From Bdellovibrionales bacterium (lineage in GTDB: Bacteria > Bdellovibrionota > Bdellovibrionia > Bdellovibrionales > JAKFYE01): DNA of 64,000 bases. The stretch lies in contig JAKFYE010000016.1 of assembly GCA_021731045.1 (NCBI GenBank), forward strand, positions 1 through 64,000, read 5' to 3'. Under the pieces are notes generated by a model. It was not told the origin of the DNA. It saw only the letters and a list, made by a program, of their open reading frames with translations, and searched no databases. This document shows positions 1 to 8,322 of this stretch, piece after piece; position 1 is the stretch's first letter, and each line of letters opens with the position of its first letter. The translations under genes were made by a program, and so were the position numbers.

Positions 1-1136
1 ACGATGAAAACGGAAATCGCATTGCGAAGAAAGAAGATAAAAAAGAAGTTTTATCTAAATACGACGTCCAAGATCGCCTAACGAACTTTGGCGAATTTGA
101 ATATCAATACAACGCTAACGGCGAGCTCATTAAAAAGATCGAGCATAAATACGATTTTAATCACAAAAAATTTAACACCAAAAACGATAGGCTTGAGATC
201 ATCACTTACGAATACGACAGCTTCGGAAATCTTAAAAAAGTGACTTTGCCTAAAAACAAAGTCGTCGAGTACATCTTAGACGGCCAACATCGCAGAATCG
301 GCAAAAAGCTTAACGGCGTGCTTAAAGAAGCCTACGTTTATCAATCACAAACACAGATTGCCGCCGTTCTTTTACCAACGGGCGTAATACTTAAACAATT
401 TATCTACGGAGAAAAATCAAACATCCCTGATTATGTTATTGAAAAAGGAAAAACGTATCGTATTATTTCAAACCAAATCGGATCGCCTGAATTACTCGTC
501 GAAGTTACTAAAGGAAAAATCGAAGAAGAATTTGCATTCGATGAATTTGGAATACCCGATAATCATAACGATGATAAAAGTATTCTGCCATTTGGTTTTG
601 CTGGTGGGCTTTACGATCAAGACACGAAACTCTTTCACTTTGGTGCTAGAGACTATGACCCAGAAGTAGGAAGATGGACTTCCAAGGATCCGATTGGCTT
701 TGCTGGTGGTGATACAAATCTTTTTGGTTACGTTGCCAATGATCCTGTGAACTTCGTTGATCCATCTGGCCTATCGAGTATCGTGTATAATCGTAGCAAC
801 GGCACAATTACGCTTATAGATAGGAACGGAAATACAGTGGGCACCTACCCTGCGGCCAACAACACAACTTCAGCAAGCGGTGGTCCATGGCCCAACGGCA
901 CATATCCATATTCCCATTATGTGCCTCACCCCGAAAGCGGCCCGACTGGCCCCTTCGGATCAAATGGAAATTCTGTTTTTACGGTTCCTGGTAGAACGGG
1001 TATGGGAGTTCATTCTGGTAGAAGCGGACCTCAATCGAATACCGAAGGATGCGTAAGGACAAACGACGACGCCACGAGTGCAATAAGAAACTTAAACGCG
1101 ACAGATCCATTAACTTCGATAACAATTGGAAATTAA
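1..1136 (+). CDS. RHS core fragment with L,D-transpeptidase-like C-terminal toxin tip (5' end outside window)
   Basis: The reading frame is open from base 3, so the gene begins upstream of the window and only the 3' part is seen. Up to about base 772 it encodes RHS/YD-type core sequence (YDENGNR, FGARDYDPEVGRWTSKDPIGF, then DPVNFVDPSGL), the usual boundary before a variable toxin tip. The roughly 120-residue tip contains GPWPNGTYPY and, near the end, GVHSGRSGPQSNTEGCVRT. The His followed by a GCVR cysteine resembles the catalytic His/Cys pattern of YkuD or Tlde1 (DUF2778) L,D-transpeptidases. The likely role is a peptidoglycan-targeting toxin delivered between cells, which is inferred from the motif. 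The next gene encodes an exported protein, as expected for an immunity protein against a periplasmic toxin. Confidence 0.8.
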   Translation, partial: DENGNRIAKKEDKKEVLSKYDVQDRLTNFGEFEYQYNANGELIKKIEHKYDFNHKKFNTKNDRLEIITYEYDSFGNLKKVTLPKNKVVEYILDGQHRRIGKKLNGVLKEAYVYQSQTQIAAVLLPTGVILKQFIYGEKSNIPDYVIEKGKTYRIISNQIGSPELLVEVTKGKIEEEFAFDEFGIPDNHNDDKSILPFGFAGGLYDQDTKLFHFGARDYDPEVGRWTSKDPIGFAGGDTNLFGYVANDPVNFVDPSGLSSIVYNRSNGTITLIDRNGNTVGTYPAANNTTSASGGPWPNGTYPYSHYVPHPESGPTGPFGSNGNSVFTVPGRTGMGVHSGRSGPQSNTEGCVRTNDDATSAIRNLNATDPLTSITIGN

Positions 1137-1162
1137 GAAACGATATAACATTCGAGGAAGCC

Positions 1163-1576
1163 GTGATTAACAAGATAATTATTAATTCTATTTTTGTAGG
1201 GCTAACCGTTTTTACAACTACTGGTTGGGCAGAATGCACGAAGGATGAGGCGATCCAAGCAGAAACAGCTGCGGCAACGTTAAGAAGTTGGAATGAGATT
1301 CATAGCGCCTTCAAGAAGTTTTCTCACTGCGATGATGGAGCTATAGCCGAGGGCTATAGTGAGTCCGTGAGCCAAATGCTAGCAAATCATTGGGACCAAC
1401 TTAGTAGCCTGGAAAAGCAGATTAAGACCGATCAGAAATTTGAGGACTTCATTATCAGACATATCAACCAAACCATAGCTAAAGAAAATGCAATAAAGAT
1501 TGTGGAAAATGCTCATAAGCGCTGTCCAAAAAGAAGCAAAAAACTTTGCAAAAAGATTGAAACCGCCGCAAAGTAA
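1163..1576 (+). CDS. Exported immunity-like protein of the first RHS tip
   Basis: I chose the GTG at 1163 because GAGGA lies just upstream and because it places a clean signal peptide at the N-terminus (INKIIINSIFVGLTVFTTTGWA, cut before ECTKDE). The open frame extends further upstream, but there it overlaps the toxin tip and encodes a lysine/arginine-rich stretch. The mature part is about 115 residues, mostly helical in character, with four cysteines (Cys-Thr-Lys near the start, SHCDD, KRCPK, KLCKK), which suits an oxidising periplasm. It resembles small secreted proteins found beside peptidoglycan-acting effectors, but that resemblance is from memory. It starts 26 bases after the toxin stop. 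Immunity function is inferred from position and export. Confidence 0.7.
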   Translation: MINKIIINSIFVGLTVFTTTGWAECTKDEAIQAETAAATLRSWNEIHSAFKKFSHCDDGAIAEGYSESVSQMLANHWDQLSSLEKQIKTDQKFEDFIIRHINQTIAKENAIKIVENAHKRCPKRSKKLCKKIETAAK

Positions 1577-1578
1577 CC

Positions 1579-2958
1579 GTGCCAAAATTCTTTAAAGCCG
1601 GAGAGCTCGCGTTGACGCGCAATAACTTTGGCGCTGTCAGCACATCAACTTTAGGCAAAGTCGCAGGGTCGATGACCTATAACCAATTTGGCGAAATGGC
1701 TTCACAAAGCTTTAGCGATGGCAAAAAAGTTCTTTTCTCACGCGAATACATACGTGACAACTTAGGTCGCGTGATTCGCCATCAAGAATCTGCAAAAGAT
1801 AAAAAACCACAAAACTATGAATACGACTCTCTTGGTCGTTTAACGAAAGCTTATATAGGCAACGACATTCGCGAGTACCGATACGATGAAAACGGAAATC
1901 GCATTGCGAAGAAAGAAGATAAAAAAGAAGTTTTATCTAAATACGACGTCCAAGATCGCCTAACGAACTTTGGCGAATTTGAATATCAATACAACGCTAA
2001 CGGCGAGCTGATCAAAAAGATCGAGCATAAATACGATTTTAATCACAAAAAATTTAACACCAAAAACGACAGGTTTGAAATCATCACTTACGAATACGAT
2101 AGTTTCGGAAACCTTAAAAAAGTTATTTTACCTAAAAACAAAGTCATTGAGTACATTCTCGACGGCCAACATCGCAGAATCGGCAAAAAGCTCAACGGCG
2201 TGCTTAAAGAAGCCTACGTTTATCAATCACAAACACAGATCGCAGCCGTTCTCTCACCTACGGGCGCAGTATTAAAACAATTTATTTACGGAGAAAAACT
2301 CAACATCCCTGATTACGTCATCGAAAAAGGAAAAACCTATCGCATTATTTCAAACCCAATCGGATCGCCTGAATTACTTGTGGAAGTTACTAAAGGAAGA
2401 ATCGAAGAAGAATTTGCATTCGATGAATTTGGAATCCCCGATAGACATAACGATGATAAAAGTATTCTGCCATTTGGTTTTGCTGGAGGACTTTACGACC
2501 AAGACACGAAGCTCTTCCATTTTGGTGCTAGAGATTATGATCCTGAGGTAGGAAGATGGACGAGCAAGGACCCGATATTGTTTGATGGAGGTGATACAAA
2601 TCTTTACGGGTACGTTTTGCAGGATCCTGTTAACTTTATTGATCCAACGGGAGAAATCGGTGAGCGATACTCATCACTTGGCTCATGTTTAGTTGCGGAA
2701 ATGGCAAAAGCATTAGTAAACAGAGAAGCTGCTCGACAAGGCATCGCTGAGGCAAACAAAAACTTATCTAGAATTAGTGATAATAATGACTCAAATGGAG
2801 CGAATCAATGTCCTCGTAATGGAGGTAAGAGCATTCCTGATCCAAGTAAAACGCCATACCTCGATTTGATTAACGAACTAGGACCAGCAGCAAGCGGAAC
2901 TCTTGGAAGTATGTCAAACGATGTGCTTCAATTATGTATGCAGGAATTTCAAAAATAA
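1579..2958 (+). CDS. Truncated RHS core with a second, unrelated C-terminal tip (orphan toxin module)
   Basis: The frame opens with a GTG two bases after the preceding stop and has no good ribosome binding site, so it is probably an orphan module and not an independently translated full RHS protein. Residues 1 to about 360 are RHS core with YD repeats (YEYDSLGRLTKAY, YRYDENGNRIAKK) and the end motif RDYDPEVGRWTSKDP...DPVNFIDPTG. Its core is almost identical in DNA to the first copy. The last 100 residues (starting EIGERYSSLGSCLVAEMA) differ from every other tip here and I do not recognise their fold. Orphan tips of this kind can replace the tip of an intact upstream RHS gene by recombination through the shared core. 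Whether this one is expressed is unknown. Confidence 0.7.
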   Translation: MPKFFKAGELALTRNNFGAVSTSTLGKVAGSMTYNQFGEMASQSFSDGKKVLFSREYIRDNLGRVIRHQESAKDKKPQNYEYDSLGRLTKAYIGNDIREYRYDENGNRIAKKEDKKEVLSKYDVQDRLTNFGEFEYQYNANGELIKKIEHKYDFNHKKFNTKNDRFEIITYEYDSFGNLKKVILPKNKVIEYILDGQHRRIGKKLNGVLKEAYVYQSQTQIAAVLSPTGAVLKQFIYGEKLNIPDYVIEKGKTYRIISNPIGSPELLVEVTKGRIEEEFAFDEFGIPDRHNDDKSILPFGFAGGLYDQDTKLFHFGARDYDPEVGRWTSKDPILFDGGDTNLYGYVLQDPVNFIDPTGEIGERYSSLGSCLVAEMAKALVNREAARQGIAEANKNLSRISDNNDSNGANQCPRNGGKSIPDPSKTPYLDLINELGPAASGTLGSMSNDVLQLCMQEFQK

Positions 2959-2971
2959 TTGGGAGCCTTAA

Positions 2972-3262
2972 ATGAAAATTAAACCATCCGTTATATTTCC
3001 AGCATATTTTATTATTTTGGCGGTCGTTGCTGTCGTTTTAGCCTATGTTAAATCACTCGGTCTTCCGCTAGAGAGTTTTTCTAATATAAGTTTTGCGATT
3101 TTGGGCTTGATTTTAGTTTGTGTTGCCAAAATTCGTTCAATCTTATCGGGTCATCTTTTTACATTCGGAATAAGAAATTTGAATATTTATGAACGCATCT
3201 CGTACTTAGCTGGGTATGTATTCTTATTATATGGCGTAATCAACATAGCTTTTCACGCTTAA
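2972..3262 (+). CDS. Small membrane protein, probable immunity partner of second RHS tip
   Basis: The 96-residue protein begins at an ATG preceded by GGGAG at a good distance, 13 bases after the RHS tip stop. It has about three hydrophobic segments (residues roughly 6-26, 35-53 and 75-94) separated by a short basic loop (KIRSILSGH). There is no recognisable domain. Position directly after an RHS tip suggests an immunity protein, and its membrane location would fit a toxin that acts at or across the inner membrane. This is inference from context. Confidence 0.6.
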   Translation: MKIKPSVIFPAYFIILAVVAVVLAYVKSLGLPLESFSNISFAILGLILVCVAKIRSILSGHLFTFGIRNLNIYERISYLAGYVFLLYGVINIAFHA

Positions 3263-3324
3263 AGTTGTTCGTTTTTTCAACCTGATGCTCTTAAATAAAG
3301 TGAAAACCGCAGAGGTAAAGTATC

Positions 3325-3525
3325 ATGTTATTTTTAAAAAAATGTTTTCTCTCTATATTTATAATCATTGGTTATGCTGTTTTATTTAATGTAGCAATTT
3401 TACCCGTGGCGCTTGTGTATAAGTTCTATCCTCAAGTTCTATTTAACGGACATTTAATTGAACGAGTTCGGCAATGGCGAAAAAAGTGTGAGAATTCGAT
3501 TGAACACGTTTGGTCAATTAACTAA
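3325..3525 (+). CDS. Small single-span membrane protein, unknown
   Basis: The 66-residue ORF has an ATG preceded by GAGG about nine bases upstream. An N-terminal hydrophobic stretch (residues about 8-36) is followed by a basic tail (RVRQWRKKCENS). It sits downstream of the second tip/immunity pair and before the broken third RHS copy, so it may be a leftover immunity gene or part of another tip cassette. No family is recognised. Confidence 0.4.
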   Translation: MLFLKKCFLSIFIIIGYAVLFNVAILPVALVYKFYPQVLFNGHLIERVRQWRKKCENSIEHVWSIN

Positions 3526-3832
3526 GAAATCTGCAAAGATTTACATGAGAACGCAATGTCCTATCAAGCCACAGCTGAAGACCCATCAAATATACCGTGC
3601 CTAATTCGTGCCAATAAAATTCAAAAAATATGGAAAATTTGGACAAAAACATGCATTGGGTCTTTGCACCTAAGCAAAAACAGCTGCAAAGATGCAGTCG
3701 ATGTTTACGGATAAAGACCCAATGGAAAATCACACCTTGAGCGTTCGTTAATTATGTTCGGCAATGTTTGGTGAGCGATTATCGTTGGTCTTATATTCGC
3801 TTCGTCTCAAAAACGTTTCCATGACCCATTAG
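3526..3832. other. Gene-free spacer between RHS modules
   Basis: About 300 bases with no convincing gene. It contains one perfect 12-bp inverted repeat, listed separately. The minus-strand open frame across it has no ribosome binding site and an odd composition, and I regard it as chance. The spacer ends where RHS core homology resumes, near 3833. Confidence 0.5.
3654..3724. repeat. Perfect 12-bp inverted repeat
   Basis: CATTGGGTCTTT at 3654-3665 is the exact reverse complement of AAAGACCCAATG at 3713-3724, with a 47-base loop. A long stem in an otherwise empty spacer between RHS modules could be a degraded mobile element end or a recombination site. There is no run of T after it, so it does not look like a terminator. 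Confidence 0.6.
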
Positions 3833-4873
3833 AGCTTGTAGGTAATGACATCCGCGAATACAAGTACGATGCAAACGGAAACAGAATTTCAAAGAAAGAA
3901 CACAAAAAAGAAGTTTTATCTAAATATGACGTTCAAGATCGCTTAACGAACTTTGGCGAATTTGAATACCAGTACAACGCTAACGGCGAGCTCATTAAAA
4001 AGATCGAGCATAAATATGATTTTAATCACAAAAACTTTAACACCAAAAATGATAAGCTCAAGATCACCTCTTACGAATACGACAGTTTTGGAAATCTTAA
4101 AAAAGTAACTTTGCCTAAAAACAAAATCGTTGAGTATATCTTAGACGGCCAACATTCCTGATTACGTTATTGAAAAAGGAAAAACCTATCGCATTATTTC
4201 AAACCAAATCGGATCGCCTGAATTACTCGTTGAGATTACAAAAGGAAGAATCGAAGAAGAATTTGCATTCGATGAATTTGGAATCCCCGATAGACATAAC
4301 GATGATAAAAGTATTCTGCCATTTGGTTTTGCTGGAGGACTTTACGACCAAGACACGAAACTCTTTCACTTTGGTGCTAGAGATTATGATCCTGAGGTGG
4401 GACGATGGACGACTAAAGACCCGATTGGGTTTGCTGGTGGGGATACGAATCTTTTTGGGTATGTTGCCAATGACCCCGTGAACTTTATTGACCCTGAGGG
4501 GTTACGTTCATTTGCCGAGAATTTAGCTGCCAGAAAACAAGCTAATGCGAGTTTTATTAATACCGGAGTCAAAACAGCCGCGAGCATAGCACTTGCTACA
4601 GAATTTAATCAGATCGTTCGCCCCTTAGGTTTCGGCATTGGACTAGGAGAGTTATTACGCAATCCTAGCGGAGTGGCCAACCTAGGTCGATTGGGTACCT
4701 TATTAAATTTCGCTGCCACATCTGTAGGAAGATCCTTAGTGCTCGGAACAGCCTTCTTTACAGGCACATACATCGGCAATGTCACAGGAGCTTTAGTTGA
4801 TACTTACGTAGATGAGAATAAATGTTCGTCCTCAGCAGAATTTTTTAGTAGTATAGGATTTGGATCGGAATAA
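3833..4873 (+). pseudogene. Broken RHS core with hydrophobic third tip
   Basis: RHS core homology starts at about 3833 (GNDIREYKYDANGNR) and runs in one frame to ILDGQH, then hits TGA at 4159. Homology continues in another frame from IPDYVIEKGK. Compared with the copy at 1579-2958, 134 bases are missing between two CAACAT sites, which explains the frameshift. The second frame carries RDYDPEVGRWTTKDPIGF and DPVNFIDPEGL and then a tip of about 120 residues rich in hydrophobic stretches (AASIALA, LGTLLNFAATSV, VLGTAFFTGTYIGNVTGALV). That composition suggests a membrane-acting tip. The intact 3' frame (4397-4873) could only be translated from an internal start, so I call it a pseudogene or silent tip cassette. 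Confidence 0.8.
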
Positions 4874-4887
4874 TTGAGGAGAAAACA

Positions 4888-5181
4888 TTGTTTTTAAAGA
4901 AGATCAATCAATTGAAAGTATTTATTATTGGATTTTTACTTCCTACTACCTTAGGAATTATACTCTTGGCCTTCACGATTTTAAATCGCCCGTTAATATC
5001 TATTCACTTTGATATACTATTTCTCATAAGTCTCACAATCATCAGCATGTTTACACTTAAATCCATTAAATGTCCGAAATGCAAATCTGCTTTTCTTTGG
5101 AAACAATTTAATAATCCTAAAAAATATCCTGTAGTAAGTTTTATTTCCCACAATTGCCCTATTTGTAGTTTTGAAGGTTGA
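4888..5181 (+). CDS. Membrane protein with zinc ribbon, probable immunity partner of third RHS tip
   Basis: The start is TTG, supported by GAGGAG seven bases before it. Two hydrophobic segments occupy residues about 10-30 and 36-56. They are followed by a small zinc-ribbon-like tail with paired cysteines (CPKC and CPIC, about 28 residues apart). It starts 14 bases after the third tip. A two-span protein beside a hydrophobic tip fits a membrane-sited immunity protein, by context only. Confidence 0.55.
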   Translation: MFLKKINQLKVFIIGFLLPTTLGIILLAFTILNRPLISIHFDILFLISLTIISMFTLKSIKCPKCKSAFLWKQFNNPKKYPVVSFISHNCPICSFEG

Positions 5182-5187
5182 AGTATC

Positions 5188-5339
5188 TTCGCCGGCAATG
5201 GAGACTGCCCCATTTCAAAACAATTTGAAAAAGCGCGATTAAAGGTTGTCCTCCTCAAAAGGTCTGCAAGGGTGGAGTAGCCATAATTGAAATTAGTAAA
5301 ACAGATGGCGCAGTGATTAATATTACACATGGTAAATAG
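5188..5339 (+). pseudogene. Remnant of a fourth RHS toxin tip
   Basis: A short stretch reads as tip-like protein with one frame change: first FAGNGDCPISKQFEKAR, then, in a second frame, GCPPQKVCKGGVAIIEIS and on to ITHGK and a stop at 5339. It ends 17 bases before a small membrane protein gene with a good ribosome binding site, exactly where a tip would be expected. No RHS core precedes it. I interpret it as the decayed 3' end of a tip whose immunity gene survives. The frame change is my reading and could be wrong. Confidence 0.4.
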
Positions 5340-5356
5340 ACTACTGAGGGATCATT

Positions 5357-5878
5357 ATGAAAGAGGCCATTTTTTTCGACTTCCTTAGCTTTTTTCACTA
5401 TGCCACTATCCTGAGTTTCATAGTTTTTTTCTTAGGGCTGATTTTCTTAATCAGATTAGCTTTTAAAAAACGTCGTCGAATACTTGGCGCTTCTGGTACT
5501 CTGCTATTCCTCTTTGGAGTTTTTATGGCACTAATTATTAGAGCCTCTCTTTTTCCTGGAGGCAGTCTCAATGATCCAGTATATAAATTCGAACAATTCA
5601 ATTTAATAGGAACACAGAAAGCTTTAGATGAATTTAAAGAAATGTGCGGCCAGTTTCCTAATAGTCTGCAAGGGCTCGAGTCGCTTGTCTCTTTGCCAAA
5701 AGAACTTAAATGCATGAAGTATAAACCATTATTGAAGCGTATACCTGCTGACATTACATATAAATCAGATGGCTTTACTTACGAAATCGAAAGCACTCGC
5801 GTGATAACTGGTTTCAATTTCCTTATTAAAGGAACAGATCAATTTAAAGCGAAAATCTTCGTTCGCAATGGAGAGTGA
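5357..5878 (+). CDS. Two-span membrane protein, probable orphan immunity protein
   Basis: The 173-residue protein starts at an ATG with GAGGG seven bases upstream. Two hydrophobic segments (about residues 10-34 and 44-64) are separated by a basic loop (FKKRRRILG). A soluble C-terminal part of about 105 residues probably faces the periplasm. No known domain is recognised. It follows the decayed tip at 5188-5339 and precedes another RHS core stub, so an immunity role is the simplest guess. Confidence 0.55.
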   Translation: MKEAIFFDFLSFFHYATILSFIVFFLGLIFLIRLAFKKRRRILGASGTLLFLFGVFMALIIRASLFPGGSLNDPVYKFEQFNLIGTQKALDEFKEMCGQFPNSLQGLESLVSLPKELKCMKYKPLLKRIPADITYKSDGFTYEIESTRVITGFNFLIKGTDQFKAKIFVRNGE

Positions 5879-5945
5879 AGTGTTCCATACCCTCTTGATT
5901 CAAATAAAAATACGGTACGGACACACTTTTGGGACTAACAGCGTT

Positions 5946-6213
5946 AGAGCATAAATACGACTTTACTCATAAAAACTTCAACACCAAAAACGATAGGCTT
6001 GAGATCATCACTTACGAATACGACAGCTTCGGAAATCTTAAAAAAGTAACTTTGCCTAAAAACAAAGTCGTTGAATACATTCTCGACGGTCAACATCGCA
6101 GAATCGGCAAAAAGCTTAACGGCGTGCTTAAAGAAGCCTACGTTTATCAATCACAAACACAGATTGCAGGCGTTCTCTCACCTACGGGCGTAATACTTAA
6201 AAAATTTATCTAA
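5946..6213 (+). pseudogene. RHS core stub (fourth copy)
   Basis: This is a fragment of the same RHS core as the other three copies, starting in EHKYDF and running through YEYDSFGNLKKVTLPKNK and ILDGQHRRIGKK to VILKKFI. It lacks both the upstream core and any tip; homology breaks off at TTTATCT, immediately followed by unrelated DNA. The minus-strand SDR gene ends 23 bases later, so this marks the right border of the RHS region. Confidence 0.8.
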
Positions 6214-6235
6214 ATATCATCCACGTCTTTTGAGG

Positions 6236-7786
6236 TTACCAGTCGATCGGAAAATAATCTTTTAGGAATTTGCCGCACCAGTGTTTGCCGGTGAGGATGC
6301 CGTCGAAGAATGGATCGCAAACTCGTGCGGCACCATCAACAATATCAAGCGGTGGTTGAAAATCGTGAATGTCCTGTTTGAGCTCGGCGAGTTGCGCGGG
6401 ATCTTCATCGGTCACCCACCCGGTGTCGACCGCGTTCATGTAAATTCCGTCTTTTGCTAAATCACTTGCCGACGTGTGCGTCAGCATGTTGAGTGCGGCC
6501 TTGGCCATATTCGTATGCGGATGACGATCGGGTTTTGTAAAGCGATAGAACTTTCCTTCCATCGCTGTGACGTTTACAATATGTTTTTGGCCTGTATTGT
6601 CTCGTCTCATCAAGGGCGCCAGTTGACTACACAAAATAAATGGAGCCACAGCGTTTACTAACTGCACTTCCAACATTTCTGGAGCCGGAACATCACTGAG
6701 TTTTAAACGCCAGCTATTCGTTGTGCGTAAATCCACCTGTTGTAAGTCGGCGTCGAGCTTGCCCTCGGGAAATACCTCTTCTACCGCGAGCGAATTGTCA
6801 TAGGTATACGGAATTTGTGACAGCTGTGCTGACGCGCGAATACCGACGCCTGGTCCCACTCTATGCCACGCCACCGGTAATGCCGTTTCGGAGGAATGAG
6901 ATTTCGCACACAGAGAGTTGAGTTGCTCCTTACACGACTCATGCTGCTGCAACAGCATTTGCGCCTCTAGTGGTAAATCAGAAAATGTGCGCAATTCGTT
7001 TTGCATGAGATGCGCATAAAACCCCGGTGGTCTACGAACCGTTTGAGCCGCGTTGTTAATTAAAATATCGAGGCGATCTAATGTCTGCTCCATGTATCTT
7101 GCAAAAATCTCAACACTTGGTGTGTGACGCAAATCCAATCCGTGAATATGCAAACGGTCTTTCCATAAATAATAATCTTTTTCTTGAGAAAATCGCAGCG
7201 CCGAATCGATCGGAAATCGTGTGGTCGCAATCACTTTAGCTCCCGCACGTAACATCATCAACGTTGCGTGATATCCAATTTTTAAACGTGAACCCGTAAT
7301 CAATGCCACTTTTCCGTGAAGCGAAGCTGTTTGATATCGTTTTTGATAATTCAAATCTGCACATGAGGCGCACATCGAATCATAAAAGAAATGAAGTTTT
7401 GTAAACTCCGCCTTGCAGACATAACAATTGCGAGGAGACTGCAGCTCTGGAGTCGAGTTTTGTGAACTCGTGAGTTGAAGAGGCGCTACAAAAACGGCGG
7501 TTTCGCGTGCGCGACGAATGCCCGTCTCGGCGCGCGCCGACCGATCCTTCTTTGCGACTCGCTTTTGATAAATCCGCGCTAATCCCTTGTTACGAATGCG
7601 AAACTCATCTCGACTCGGTCTTGAAAGCTGACCAGCGGCCTTAAACAGTTTTAATTTTTGCTCGTTCGAAAGTTCGGCCAGCTTTGAACTGTCTGCAACT
7701 AAGCTTTGCAACATTTCAATACATCGCTCGATATCTTTAGAATTTGAATCTGTGGTCAGGTCGTTCATGCGAAAAAACATTTGCAT
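6236..7786 (-). CDS. SDR-like Rossmann protein with N-terminal CxxC pairs and altered active site
   Basis: The protein has three parts. Residues 1 to about 115 are a charged helical region, two CxxC pairs (CYVC and CASC, around residues 121-142) suggest a small zinc-binding knuckle, and the rest is a short-chain dehydrogenase/reductase fold. The cofactor loop reads TGSRLKIG and the NNAA motif is present. Between NNAA and the catalytic strand there are about 100 extra residues. The usual catalytic Ser is replaced (IVNVTAMEG) and the YxxxK tyrosine position is Thr (TNMAK). It may still bind NAD(P), but ordinary SDR chemistry is doubtful. The ATG at 7786 was preferred over the upstream TTG, weakly. 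Substrate unknown. Confidence 0.75.
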   Translation of the reverse strand: MQMFFRMNDLTTDSNSKDIERCIEMLQSLVADSSKLAELSNEQKLKLFKAAGQLSRPSRDEFRIRNKGLARIYQKRVAKKDRSARAETGIRRARETAVFVAPLQLTSSQNSTPELQSPRNCYVCKAEFTKLHFFYDSMCASCADLNYQKRYQTASLHGKVALITGSRLKIGYHATLMMLRAGAKVIATTRFPIDSALRFSQEKDYYLWKDRLHIHGLDLRHTPSVEIFARYMEQTLDRLDILINNAAQTVRRPPGFYAHLMQNELRTFSDLPLEAQMLLQQHESCKEQLNSLCAKSHSSETALPVAWHRVGPGVGIRASAQLSQIPYTYDNSLAVEEVFPEGKLDADLQQVDLRTTNSWRLKLSDVPAPEMLEVQLVNAVAPFILCSQLAPLMRRDNTGQKHIVNVTAMEGKFYRFTKPDRHPHTNMAKAALNMLTHTSASDLAKDGIYMNAVDTGWVTDEDPAQLAELKQDIHDFQPPLDIVDGAARVCDPFFDGILTGKHWCGKFLKDYFPIDW

Positions 7787-7851
7787 CGCCAAAACGCATC
7801 TGTCAAACCGAAAGCTGACTTAAAAGTCTTTAAGCTCACTAATACCAAGTA

Positions 7852-8319
7852 TTATTTAGATTTTGCGATCAAATTTGTGGTTGATTTTCCCTCGACAAAT
7901 TGAAGAGATTCCACTTTTCCGCCATACGCGAGAACAACGTCGGAGCCTACGATTTGTTCGGGCTTCCAATCACCGCCTTTGACTAAAACATCAGGTTTCA
8001 CTTTTTTAATAAGCTCAAGGGGAGTTTCCTCGTTAAAGATCACGACAAAATCAATTGCGTTGAGATTAGATAAAATTTCGGCACGATCATTTTCACCCTG
8101 AATTGGACGACTTGGTCCCTTTAAGACTTTGACGCTCGCATCGGAGTTCAATCCGAGAACCAGAATATCACCACACGATTTAGCTTGGTTGAGATAACGT
8201 ACGTGTCCTACATGTAAGAGATCAAAACAGCCATTAGTAAAAACGATTTTCTTTTTTCCGCGTAGAGATTCTAAACTTGAAAGCAAATCAGATACTCTTA
8301 AAACTTTGCCCAAGCGCAC
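7852..8319 (-). CDS. rfaE2: D-glycero-beta-D-manno-heptose 1-phosphate adenylyltransferase (HldE C-domain type)
   Basis: The 155-residue protein matches the stand-alone nucleotidyltransferase half of HldE. It has FTNGCFDLLHVGHVRYL near residues 27-43, with the HxGH motif, and LNSDASV and VKGGDW further on. It joins ATP and heptose 1-phosphate to make ADP-heptose for LPS core. The epimerase acting next, HldD, is encoded at 49509. The GTG start at 8319 lies four bases after the RDD gene stop, so the two genes are translationally close. A kinase half (HldA) is not in the window. Confidence 0.9.
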   Translation of the reverse strand: MRLGKVLRVSDLLSSLESLRGKKKIVFTNGCFDLLHVGHVRYLNQAKSCGDILVLGLNSDASVKVLKGPSRPIQGENDRAEILSNLNAIDFVVIFNEETPLELIKKVKPDVLVKGGDWKPEQIVGSDVVLAYGGKVESLQFVEGKSTTNLIAKSK

Positions 8320-8322
8320 TCC

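Noticed and set aside
3654-3724. Integron attC site
   Set aside because: No GTTRRRY/RYYYAAC core pair and no integrase gene in the window.
3518-3733. Minus-strand gene in the RHS spacer
   Set aside because: No ribosome binding site, unusual Cys/His composition and overlap with the inverted repeat; likely a chance frame.
4170-4481. Plus-strand ORF inside the third RHS copy
   Set aside because: It is an alternative frame of RHS core sequence, equivalent to out-of-frame ORFs in the other copies.
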